Origin: UBA2231 sp964415175
GTDB taxonomy: Bacteria > Elusimicrobiota > Elusimicrobia > Elusimicrobiales > UBA9959
Reading direction: 5' to 3'
Assembly (NCBI GenBank): GCA_964415175.1
Contig: CAYPYG010000001.1
Location: 62,001-126,000, forward strand
Length of the DNA stretch: 64,000 bases
Shown here: piece after piece, positions 47,785 through 55,294 of the stretch
How positions within the stretch are numbered: the stretch's first letter is position 1
Layout: each line of letters starts with the position of its first letter
Program-made: the position numbers and the translations under genes
The notes under the pieces: generated by a model
The model's input: the letters and a program-made list of their open reading frames with translations, nothing else
The model's database searches: none
Told to the model about the DNA's origin: nothing

Positions 47785-49742
47785 AGGAGCAGGGCCAGCA
47801 GCGCGCCGATTATATAAAGGATATAGAACTGCAGCCGGCCGTGCTGCAGCCAGCTGAAGCGGTAGGCGGCCCGCCTGAGCATCAGCGCCGCCGGCGCGTA
47901 GAAATTATTGTAGAAGACAGCGCCGGCCTCGGTGTGGAAGTCCGAGCCCCTGGGGAAATAGCCGTCGGGCGGCGCGTGGCGGCCGGCGGTGCGCAGCAGC
48001 GGCCTGAAGAAGTCCGTCAGCGGCTGCGCGAAAGAGGAGGCGCCGTACTGCATGCGCGCCGTCGGGGCGGCGTAGCCGCAGTCCCAGGTGGGGCCGGCGG
48101 CCGGGACCTTGCCGCGCAGCAGGAAGGCGCGCAGCGCCGCCGCCAGCGCCAGCAGCAGGACCAGCGCCAGCGCGCCGGCCGAGACATAGGCCAGCGGCAG
48201 TTCCGCGGCCGACAGGAAGGCGGCTCCCGGCTCCGCGCCGAAAGCCGACGAGACCGCGGCGGCGGCGGGACCGGCCGCCGCCGACGGGAAAAGGCCGATG
48301 AACAGGCAGGCGGCGGCCGGCAGCGCCAGGCCGGCCAGCATGGGCGCGCCGCAGTCGTGGGCGGAATGGCAGCGCGAAGAGCGCGGCTCGCCCAGGAAAA
48401 TCGAGCCGTAGGCCCGCGCGAAGCAGGCTCCCGCCAGTCCTCCTATCGCGGCAAGCGCCAGCAATACGGCCACGGACCAGAGCGCCGGGGCCTCGGGCCC
48501 GCGCAGCGCGCCGAAGGAGCCGAGGAAGATCAGGAACTCGCTGATGAAGCCGTTGAAAGGCGGCAGGCCGGAGATGGCCGCGGCGCCGGCCAGGAAATAG
48601 AGCGAGGTGCGCGGCATACGCTTCGCCAGCCCGCCCAGCGCCTCCAGCTCGCCGGTGCCGGTCGCGTGCATGACGGCGCCGGCCCCCATGAACAGCAGGC
48701 CCTTGAACAGCGAATGGTTGAGCGCGTGCAGCAGCGCTCCGCCGAAGCAGAGGCCGGCTACCGCCGTAGAACCGGCGGCCGAGGCCGTCACGCCCAGGCC
48801 GAGCCCCATTAATATAATTCCTATATTCTCCACGCTGGAATAGGCCAGCAGGCGCTTGAGGTCGTGCTGCGCCAGGGCGAAGATGACGCCCACCAGCCCC
48901 GAGGCCAGGCCGGCCAGCAGCAGCGCCGGCCCCCACCAGCCGTCCCAGGGCGCCAGCCAGCCCAGCGTCCGTATCAGCCCGTACACGCCGGTCTTTATCA
49001 TGACGCCGCTCATCACCGCCGACACGTGGCTGGGCGCGGCCGGATGCGCCTCGGGCAGCCACACATGCAGCGGCACCACGCCGGCCTTGAGGCCGAAGCC
49101 CAGCAGCGCGGCGAGGAACGCGGCGGCGGCCGCGCCGCCCGCCGGCCTGGCGAAGGCCGCGAAATCCAGCGTCCCGGACGAAGCGCCCAGCAGCGAGAAG
49201 AGCAGGAGCAGAGCCAGCGCGCCCGCCCCGCCGGCGACCAGGTAGATCCAGGCGGCGCGGCGCGCCTGTTCCTTATGATGGTCGTAGAGCACGAGCAGGA
49301 AAGAGGAGACGGCCATCGCCTCCCAGGCCAGCATGAACAGCACCGCGTTGGCCGAGGCGAAGACCAGCGCCATCGAGGCGGAGAGCAGATTGAAGCAGCA
49401 CCAGGCCGCTCCGGTCCTGCGCCCCCCTCCGGCGCCTAGGTATTCCGCGCCGTAGACGGCGGCGAAGGCGGTCAGCAGGTAGACGGGAAGAAGGAAGAAG
49501 GCGGCCAGCGGATCGATCGAAAGCGCCAGGCGGCCCAGGGGGACTGAAAAAGCGGGCCACCCGGCGTAGGCTTCGGCGCCGGTCATGAACAGCACTCTTA
49601 GAACGGAGACGAGGCCCAGCGCCGAGCCGAGCAGCGCGCCGCCGGCGCCGATGATACGGGCCCGCGCGGCCAGGCCTCCCGACGCGAGAGCGAGAAAAGC
49701 GGAAGAGGCCAGAACGAGAATAGAAAGCGCGAAGAAGACCAT
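47772..49742 (-). CDS. Ehr-like complex: large antiporter-like subunit (HyfB/NuoL type)
   Basis: The 656-residue protein is the first gene of the operon. It has about 15 membrane helices and the NuoL/HyfB motifs: FGLKAGVVPLHVWLPEAHPAAP (near 215), AYSSVENIGIILMGLGLG (near 295), and HALNHSLFKGLLFMGAGAV (near 340), with the proton-channel Lys and His. The C-terminal part (about 560-600) with WDCGYAAPTARMQYGASSFA is typical of HycC/HyfB. No hydrogenase maturation or formate dehydrogenase gene is adjacent. Confidence 0.93.
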   Translation of the reverse strand: MVFFALSILVLASSAFLALASGGLAARARIIGAGGALLGSALGLVSVLRVLFMTGAEAYAGWPAFSVPLGRLALSIDPLAAFFLLPVYLLTAFAAVYGAEYLGAGGGRRTGAAWCCFNLLSASMALVFASANAVLFMLAWEAMAVSSFLLVLYDHHKEQARRAAWIYLVAGGAGALALLLLFSLLGASSGTLDFAAFARPAGGAAAAAFLAALLGFGLKAGVVPLHVWLPEAHPAAPSHVSAVMSGVMIKTGVYGLIRTLGWLAPWDGWWGPALLLAGLASGLVGVIFALAQHDLKRLLAYSSVENIGIILMGLGLGVTASAAGSTAVAGLCFGGALLHALNHSLFKGLLFMGAGAVMHATGTGELEALGGLAKRMPRTSLYFLAGAAAISGLPPFNGFISEFLIFLGSFGALRGPEAPALWSVAVLLALAAIGGLAGACFARAYGSIFLGEPRSSRCHSAHDCGAPMLAGLALPAAACLFIGLFPSAAAGPAAAAVSSAFGAEPGAAFLSAAELPLAYVSAGALALVLLLALAAALRAFLLRGKVPAAGPTWDCGYAAPTARMQYGASSFAQPLTDFFRPLLRTAGRHAPPDGYFPRGSDFHTEAGAVFYNNFYAPAALMLRRAAYRFSWLQHGRLQFYILYIIGALLALLLWKL

Positions 49743-49890
49743 GCGAAGAACGCAAAGACCTTGTTTACCGCTTTACTGCTGCCGTGGCTGTCCGTGATGG
49801 GACCGGGCGGTCATTTTACCGGGCGGAGCGCCCGGGCTTATCGGCTGTCCAGACGATAAAATTTCAGACCTCTTTATTTTACAATAAAGG

Positions 49891-49983
49891 AGGGGACGTT
49901 GTTGAGTTGTTGAGTTATTCCGGCCGGCAGACCGCGGCACCAGACCAAAAAGTCAACAAGTCAACAACTCAACAACGTCCCCT
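49891..49983. repeat. REP-like palindrome, copy 4 (23-bp perfect core)
   Basis: The arms 49891-49913 and 49961-49983 are perfect and begin AGGGGACGTTGTTGAG; weaker pairing continues inward over repeated GTTGAGTT units. It lies between the hydrogenase-related operon and the TPR gene, which diverge. The rest of the 296-base gap shows no gene. Confidence 0.88.
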
Positions 49984-50038
49984 ACCACTACCCGCGGGGC
50001 GGGAAATTTTATATTGTTTAGGCAGGACGAGGTGAACC

Positions 50039-50446
50039 ATGAAAAACGCTATATTACCCCTTCTTCTGCTGCTGCCCGCTTTCGCGGCGGCCGAGCAGCG
50101 CCGCCCGCCGGAGACCCCGGCGGCCATAGAGCGCCTTAAGAAAGAGGCCGCCGAGCTGGAACGGCAGGCCGCCGCCGATCCCAAGAACGCCGACATCTTC
50201 GTCAGGCTCGGCTTCACTTACGCCCGGCTGAAGCAGGCCGCCGAAGCCCAGCGGGCCTTCGAGGCCGCGGTAGCCCTGAACCCTAAAAAAGCCGAGGCCC
50301 ATTATATGCTCGGTCTCATCTACGAGAAGAAAGGAATGAAGGACAGGGCTCTCTCGGCCTGGCGGGCCTGCCTGGAGCACGCCTCCGACCCGGCCATGCG
50401 CGACACGGCGAACCGTCATATACACAATCTTACGGCCGGGAAATGA
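50039..50446 (+). CDS. Small exported TPR protein
   Basis: The 135-residue protein has a signal peptide (MKNAILPLLLLLPAFAAA) and two TPR motifs (about residues 55-120), including DIFVRLGFTYARLKQAAEAQ and AHYMLGLIYEKKGMKDRALS. GAGGTGAACC precedes the ATG. The next gene, a CsgG-like lipoprotein, overlaps it by four bases, so they likely work together in envelope assembly. No more precise role can be given. Confidence 0.8.
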   Translation: MKNAILPLLLLLPAFAAAEQRRPPETPAAIERLKKEAAELERQAAADPKNADIFVRLGFTYARLKQAAEAQRAFEAAVALNPKKAEAHYMLGLIYEKKGMKDRALSAWRACLEHASDPAMRDTANRHIHNLTAGK

Positions 50447-51078
50447 ACATGAAAAAGAACCTGCTTCCCGCGCTGCTCCTGCTCTCCGCCTGCGCCACGC
50501 CCAACGTGGCCGTCAACCCGCGCGCCGACTTCAGCGCCGTAAAGCGCGTCGCCGTGCTCTCCTTCGGAGGCCAGCAGGGCGACCTGGCGGCCGACCTGCT
50601 GACGCAGAGCCTGCTGGCCCGCGGCGCGGACGTAGTGGAACGGCAGCGCCTCAACGCGGTCATGGAGGAGCAGCGGCTCACCGCCTCCACCGCTTTCGAC
50701 CCGGCCACCGCCAAGCAGCTTGGCCGCCTCCTCGGCGTGGACGCCCTTTTCGTCGGCACCGTGGCCGAAAGCACCCCTCAGGCCAGCTACATAGTCAGCG
50801 GCGCCGAGAACGCCCGCCGCACTACCGTGTCTCAGGTGTCCGGCGGTTCGGTCTATTCCGAGGGAACGGTGCTCGGCCTGCCCAACTCGCAGCTGCTCAG
50901 CACCACCGCCAACGTCTCGCTGGTCTCGCGGATGGTGGACGTGCAGACCGGCTCCGTGCTCTGGGCCGCCTCCATGTCCTACGAGGGCTTCGACGTCTCC
51001 GCCGCTATGAACGGCATCACCGAGGCCTTCGCCCGCTCGCTGGCGCAGATCTGGCCGGAACTGATAATACAGAGATAA
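50443..51078 (+). CDS. CsgG-like lipoprotein
   Basis: The 211-residue protein has a signal with lipobox LLSAC (Cys17) and a CsgG/penicillin-binding-protein-activator-like fold: FSAVKRVAVLSFGGQQGDLAADLLTQ split over residues 30-55, then VVERQRLNAVMEEQRLT and GRLLGVDALFVGTV. In CsgG the fold forms the curli pore; small relatives have other roles. ATG 50443 overlaps the TPR stop; a second ATG two codons later is possible. A clear terminator follows. Confidence 0.78.
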   Translation: MNMKKNLLPALLLLSACATPNVAVNPRADFSAVKRVAVLSFGGQQGDLAADLLTQSLLARGADVVERQRLNAVMEEQRLTASTAFDPATAKQLGRLLGVDALFVGTVAESTPQASYIVSGAENARRTTVSQVSGGSVYSEGTVLGLPNSQLLSTTANVSLVSRMVDVQTGSVLWAASMSYEGFDVSAAMNGITEAFARSLAQIWPELIIQR

Positions 51079-51100
51079 GTCCGGCGCGTACCGGAAAGTA

Positions 51101-51133
51101 AAGCCCCCCGCTTTTAAGCGGGGGGCTTTTTTA
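51101..51133 (+). terminator. Intrinsic terminator after the CsgG-like gene
   Basis: AAGCCCCCCGC, six-base loop, GCGGGGGGCTT, followed by TTTTTA. Confidence 0.92.
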
Positions 51134-51177
51134 TACGCGGCCCGGCTAAAAAAACAGTCTCGAACCGCCGCCGTACA

Positions 51178-51585
51178 TCAGTCCATCAGCCGCTTCTGAC
51201 CTTCCAGCTCGCGTATGTACTGCACGTCCTGCGTGAACTCCAGACAGCCCAGGTATTTCCCGCCGTCGCCGCGCAGGGCGTAGAACTCGATGAGTATCTT
51301 GTGGACCTTTTTCTCCGGACCGACGGGCAGGTCTATCCAGAACCGGGCATTGTCGCGCTTGCCTGACTTCATCTCGCCGACAAGCCGCTCCACCTGGTCC
51401 AGGCTCTTCTTGGGATGGCAGTCGCGGAAGTTCATGCCGATGCAGGTCATCGGCCTGTGGAAAAGCCGTTTCTCGTGCTTGTTCCAGCCCACCACCTCGT
51501 CGTTGGCGTCTATCACCGTGACCTCGGCCGGTATGGCCTCGATCATCGCCTTCACCATCTCCGCGCTCATCCTGTCGAAAAGCAT
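51178..51585 (-). CDS. PAS-domain protein (DUF438 C-terminal type)
   Basis: The 135-residue protein is a single PAS domain: PAEVTVIDANDEVVGWN (residues 19-35), then the characteristic GMNFRDCHPKKSLDQVERLV and NARFWIDLPV segments also seen in the C-terminal half of DUF438 proteins. The conserved CHP could bind a cofactor. There is no output domain or membrane helix. GGAGGT lies seven bases before the ATG. It is not clearly in an operon with radC upstream. Confidence 0.85.
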   Translation of the reverse strand: MLFDRMSAEMVKAMIEAIPAEVTVIDANDEVVGWNKHEKRLFHRPMTCIGMNFRDCHPKKSLDQVERLVGEMKSGKRDNARFWIDLPVGPEKKVHKILIEFYALRGDGGKYLGCLEFTQDVQYIRELEGQKRLMD

Positions 51586-51642
51586 GCTTACCTCCGTCGC
51601 GGCGCCGCCGCCCGTATATTAAGAGGTAATAATTATAGGAAA

Positions 51643-52326
51643 TTAGCGCATCAGCCCCTTTTCCTTGAAGCTGAGCCACCCCCCTTTGGCCACGATGACA
51701 TGGTCCAGCAGCTCGATGCCCAGCAGCCTGCCCGCCTCGGCCAGCCGCTTGGTCAGCGAGATGTCCTCGTCCGAAGGCTCCAGGCAGCCCGAAGGATGAT
51801 TGTGCGCGACTATCACGCCCGCGGCCAGGTTCTTCACCGCCGGCTCGAAGACCTCCCGCGGGTGCACCAGGTTGTAATTGAGGGTGCCGATGGAGACGAT
51901 GTCGCGCTTTATCTCCTGGTTGCGCGTGTCGAGGAAGAAGACGACGAAATGCTCCTTCTTCTGCTCGCGTATGTCGCGCAGTTCCTCCCAGACATCGCGC
52001 GGCTTGAGGTAGACCGAAGTTTTCTTGCCGCCCAGCGCCCGCCGGCCCAGTTCGAAGGCCGCCATTATCTCGCAGGCCCGCGCCGGCCCCAGCCCCTGCG
52101 CGCTTTTAAGCTCCGCGAAGCCGGCCTTCGCGAGCCCCTCGCGGCCGAAGCGCTTCATCAGCCCCGCCGCGAAGTCCATCACGCCCGTGCCGCGGACGCC
52201 CGTGCGCAGCAGCAGCGCCAGCAGTTCGTCGTCCGAGAGTTTGTCCGGTCCGTAGCGCATCATCCGCTCCCTCGGCCGCTCCACCCTCGGCATGTCCTTT
52301 ATCAGAGAAACGCAGGTCCTTCCCAT
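51643..52326 (-). CDS. radC: RadC family JAB-domain protein
   Basis: The 227-residue protein has an N-terminal helix-hairpin-helix-like part (about residues 20-90) and the MPN/JAB metal-binding domain with VIVAHNHPSGCLEPSDED (near 165-182), the family signature. RadC was named for DNA repair but its role is unsettled. The ATG at 52326 has AAGGAGG at good spacing, so I prefer it to an ATG 18 bases upstream. Confidence 0.93.
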   Translation of the reverse strand: MGRTCVSLIKDMPRVERPRERMMRYGPDKLSDDELLALLLRTGVRGTGVMDFAAGLMKRFGREGLAKAGFAELKSAQGLGPARACEIMAAFELGRRALGGKKTSVYLKPRDVWEELRDIREQKKEHFVVFFLDTRNQEIKRDIVSIGTLNYNLVHPREVFEPAVKNLAAGVIVAHNHPSGCLEPSDEDISLTKRLAEAGRLLGIELLDHVIVAKGGWLSFKEKGLMR

Positions 52327-52390
52327 ATCCCCTCCTTGCCGCACCTATAGCGTAAAACATCCGCGCGACAGCGTAGTGTCGCCCCCGTTT

Positions 52391-52399
52391 TGCTAATAT
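52391..52399 (+). promoter_or_regulatory. Extended -10 of the M28 peptidase gene, probable leaderless start
   Basis: TGCTAATAT ends six bases before the ATG at 52406; no ribosome site lies between. Confidence 0.45.
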
Positions 52400-52405
52400 T
52401 TCGCG

Positions 52406-53392
52406 ATGAAGAAAAAGTTCTCCTATTACCTGCTCTTCGCCGCGGCGGCCTACCTGGTCATCAGGGCCACTACTTTCGGCTGGAACCTGTGGAGCCCGGC
52501 TTTCGGGCCGGGGCCGCGCGCCGACGGGGCGCCGGAGCGCCTGCTCGCGCATGTCGAAAAGCTGGCAGGGGAACTGGGGGAACGGCATTTCTTCGGGCCC
52601 CGGCTGCCGAAATTAAAAGACGCCGACCGCTACATAACCGCAGAGTTCGGGAAATGCGGGCTCGAGGTCCGGCGGGAGCCCTACCTTACCTTCGGGGTCG
52701 AGGTCGCCAATCTGGAGGCCGCCGCACCCGGCGCGGACCCGCGCGCGCCCTACTATGTCGTCGGCGCGCATTACGACACGGCCGAGAACCCGGGCGCCGA
52801 CGACAATGCCAGCGGCGCAGCCGTCCTGCTGGAGCTGGCCTGCCGCCTCGCTAAAGAGCCGCCGGCCGCGAACATCCGCTTCGTCGCCTTCACCAACGAG
52901 GAACCGCCCTTTTTCCGCAAGGATTCCATGGGCAGCGCGGTCTATGTCTCATCGGCCATAGCGCGAGGCGATCGCATAACGGGCGGGATAGTCCTTGAGA
53001 TGCTGGGCTATTACAGGGAGGAGAGGTTCTCGCAGAAATACCCGCCGCTTATCGGGCCCTTCCTGCCGAACCGCGGGGATTTCCTGGCGCAGGTGGGAAA
53101 TTTCGGTTCGCGAAAACTCTCCGGGGCGCTGGCCCCCGCCTTCAGGCGAGGGACCAGCCTGCCGCTCGTGGCGGTCACGCTGCCGGCCTTCGTCCCGGGC
53201 GTCGATTTCTCCGACCACCGCAACTTCTGGGCGAAAGACATACCGGCCGTCATGTACAGCGACACGGCCTTCTACCGCAACGATAATTACCACAAGGACT
53301 CCGACCTGCCGGGCACGCTCGATTACGCCCGTATGGCGGCCGCCGCCGACGGCCTGGAAGCGGCCCTCAGGACGCTGCCTCCCCCGAAATAA
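52406..53392 (+). CDS. M28 family metallopeptidase, membrane-anchored
   Basis: The 328-residue protein has an N-terminal membrane helix or uncleaved signal (about residues 6-26) and an M28 zinc aminopeptidase-like domain: GAHYDT (near 115), GADDNASGAAV (near 126) with a bridging Asp, AFTNEEPPFF with the catalytic Glu, VDFSDHRNFW and YHKDSDLPGTL (near 296) with further ligands. All di-zinc ligands appear to be present. It should act outside the cytoplasm on peptides. A terminal role in a locus cannot be inferred. Confidence 0.9.
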   Translation: MKKKFSYYLLFAAAAYLVIRATTFGWNLWSPAFGPGPRADGAPERLLAHVEKLAGELGERHFFGPRLPKLKDADRYITAEFGKCGLEVRREPYLTFGVEVANLEAAAPGADPRAPYYVVGAHYDTAENPGADDNASGAAVLLELACRLAKEPPAANIRFVAFTNEEPPFFRKDSMGSAVYVSSAIARGDRITGGIVLEMLGYYREERFSQKYPPLIGPFLPNRGDFLAQVGNFGSRKLSGALAPAFRRGTSLPLVAVTLPAFVPGVDFSDHRNFWAKDIPAVMYSDTAFYRNDNYHKDSDLPGTLDYARMAAAADGLEAALRTLPPPK

Positions 53393-53460
53393 GGGCGCCG
53401 CGGCGTCCTCTCATTTAAAACGCAATGACCCGGCGGGCGACGATCTTCGGCGTCAGGCCG

Positions 53461-53498
53461 GTTAGGGGTTAATCTTCCGGTGACGGCGGCCTTATGCG
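53461..53498. repeat. Cassette repeat A, short copy
   Basis: The segment TTAATCTTCCGGTGACGGCG and its continuation to CTTATGC match the ends of repeats B and C. Only this part is shared. It lies downstream (minus strand) of the gene at 53593. The remaining sequence of the gap from 53393 to 53592 shows no gene. Confidence 0.5.
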
Positions 53499-53592
53499 GC
53501 CGCCGCCTCTACAATAAGGAACCGCCGGGAAATTGTCCGGCGGCAAGGGAAGCGATAAAATCAACGACCCTCGGTTTTTATTTCGCTTTTGC

Positions 53593-54024
53593 TCACGACT
53601 TAGCCAGCATTCTAATGGCTATGTTTATCACGACTATAATGTGGGATAGGACAAGCGTACCTACAGCACCAACACACTGAAGCATCCATATACACCCGAA
53701 TATAATGCCGTTCTGTGCGTCCGGGATTCTACTGATCTTGTAAGGATAGTAAAATCCGGCAGTTGAAATAATTATTGTCCCGAGCAGAATAACCGACATT
53801 GGCCAAAGTTTATTGAGTTCTACTGGGGCACACCTGTCAATCAGGTAAACTGACGCCGCCAGTATTAAGTATGGGAGCGCGATCAAAAAAAACACACATA
53901 TGGCTGTAATTGGGTGTCTTGGGCCGGAGGTGGTATCGGAAATAATTCCGTATAGCCCAAGGGACATGAGACAACCCCAAATCGTCAGTATGATCCCGTA
54001 ATTCAGATTTCTTAAAGTTTTCAC
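53593..54024 (-). CDS. Small multi-pass membrane protein, AT-richer
   Basis: I do not recognise the family. The 143-residue protein has four predicted membrane helices (about residues 10-30, 42-62, 75-95, 112-138) with short loops. It starts with GTG after GGAG. Base composition and codon use are clearly AT-richer than the neighbours, for example many ATA, ATT and TTA codons, which suggests acquisition from elsewhere. It lies between repeats A and B, so it resembles one unit of a small gene-cassette array. Confidence 0.6.
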   Translation of the reverse strand: MKTLRNLNYGIILTIWGCLMSLGLYGIISDTTSGPRHPITAICVFFLIALPYLILAASVYLIDRCAPVELNKLWPMSVILLGTIIISTAGFYYPYKISRIPDAQNGIIFGCIWMLQCVGAVGTLVLSHIIVVINIAIRMLAKS

Positions 54025-54051
54025 AAACTCTCCGTATACTAAAATCCGCTA

Positions 54052-54221
54052 ACCTGTAGGGACCATAAGCGAAGTTGCAGCCAGTTCCCCCTCATTTTTC
54101 CCCTGCCGTCGGCACGCTCTTTTGATGTTTAGCGTGAGAACCGCCGGTTTCGTCTTCCACCCGGAGGGCGCCGGGCCTGCGAGGTAAGATGTCGGTCTTT
54201 GGGTGATGGCGGGGCTCATGC
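54052..54221. repeat. Cassette repeat B, long copy
   Basis: It starts ACCTGTAGG and ends GGTGATGGCGGGGCTCATGC. It aligns with repeat C over most of its length, sharing GCGTGAGA, CCGCCGGTTT and the terminal block. On the minus strand it stands directly upstream of the gene at 54024. Both B and C could encode a short peptide with GELA in the same frame, so it may be a decayed gene. Confidence 0.6.
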
Positions 54222-54264
54222 AAAGCCGCCGGCTTCCCAGCGTCAAATACTGTACGGTTCTCAG

Positions 54265-54933
54265 TTATCGTATATTGACCGAGTTTGTCGGCTCAGGGGA
54301 TGGGTCAGGTCTTTTATCTTTTATTCTTTTTTGAAAAAGAAAGAAGAGACCGGGCCCGAAGGAAAGCAGCGCAATCGCCAATCCGGTGATAATTCCCAGG
54401 AATGTAAGCGGTGGAGCACAGCATTCCTCCCTGCGCCGGGATATTATATGGCTTGGGATGGCCACTAATAGTTCCAAAATACTGCCCTTTACCAGCCAGC
54501 GTGTAATTATGGCCGTAAATTTCCCGGGTTCGCTTTCAGAATAACTTTTATAAAAAAGGATTCCCCATAATACCCAGAATCCCGCGAATGTAACCAGACT
54601 TGGCCAGTAATATATATACCTATCGGCTTTATCTTCTCCCCAGATCATTAATAACAAGGATGTAAGGAACATTAGCGCCAGGAAAGTCATTGGAATCGCG
54701 CCGAAGATCGCCGATGTAACCACGCTTCTTCTTCCGATAGGTCTTTTCTGGACTATCGCGACAGGTATAAATAACAGGACACATTGAATTACAATCAGAA
54801 TAGGGAGCAGGTAAGAATAGAAAAACTGCGCTGTTTTTATCCCATCCGTCCCCAGCATAAAATATATCGGAATTCCTAAGACAGTCGCACAAATGGCATA
54901 TAAAATAATGGTTAAAAACGCCCATCGTTTCAT
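54265..54933 (-). CDS. Conserved membrane protein with C-terminal CCAP motif
   Basis: The 222-residue protein has six membrane helices and a conserved C-terminal region: GSILELLVAIPSHII, RRREECCAPPLTFLGI and LLSFGPGLFFLF. Proteins with this region occur as uncharacterised membrane proteins in several phyla; no function is known to me. GGAGGTGTC precedes the ATG at 54933; a longer start would read into repeat C. The gene is AT-richer than its surroundings and lies between repeats B and C, like its neighbour at 53593. Confidence 0.7.
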   Translation of the reverse strand: MKRWAFLTIILYAICATVLGIPIYFMLGTDGIKTAQFFYSYLLPILIVIQCVLLFIPVAIVQKRPIGRRSVVTSAIFGAIPMTFLALMFLTSLLLMIWGEDKADRYIYYWPSLVTFAGFWVLWGILFYKSYSESEPGKFTAIITRWLVKGSILELLVAIPSHIISRRREECCAPPLTFLGIITGLAIALLSFGPGLFFLFQKRIKDKRPDPSPEPTNSVNIR

Positions 54934-54944
54934 GACACCTCCTG

Positions 54945-55165
54945 ACCTGTAGGATCTGCAGAAGACAAGCGCAGTCATCGCCAGCTCTCCGCGCCTTTTT
55001 CCCTTCTGTGGCGCTATCTTCTGAATCTTTCGCGTGAGACCCGCCGGTTTTGTCTATAGTATCAAAAACCGGGTGATTTTTCGCGAATTTGGTAAGGAGT
55101 CTTTTGCCCGGCGAGCGCCCGGCCGGGGACTCGGATGTTAGTCTTCCGGTAATGGCGGGCTTATG
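54945..55165. repeat. Cassette repeat C, long copy
   Basis: It starts ACCTGTAGG and ends GATGTTAGTCTTCCGGTAAT followed by GGCGGGCTTATGC. It stands directly upstream (minus strand) of the gene at 54933, as B does for the gene at 54024. The rest of the gap to 55294 shows only the promoter of the next gene. Confidence 0.6.
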
Positions 55166-55283
55166 CTGATTCTCCCATTATTTTCGTCTCCATCCTATCC
55201 CCGCGCACGCCCGGGGCGGTAAAGTCTGGAGCCTCATGTTCATCGGGCCTTTGACCGCTCTTTTGGCCGGCGCCGCAGATTGA

Positions 55284-55289
55284 TACAAT
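55284..55289 (+). promoter_or_regulatory. -10 box of the TMTC-like gene, probable leaderless start
   Basis: TACAAT with an upstream TGA ends five bases before the ATG at 55295, with no ribosome site between. Confidence 0.45.
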
Positions 55290-55294
55290 CCCTT

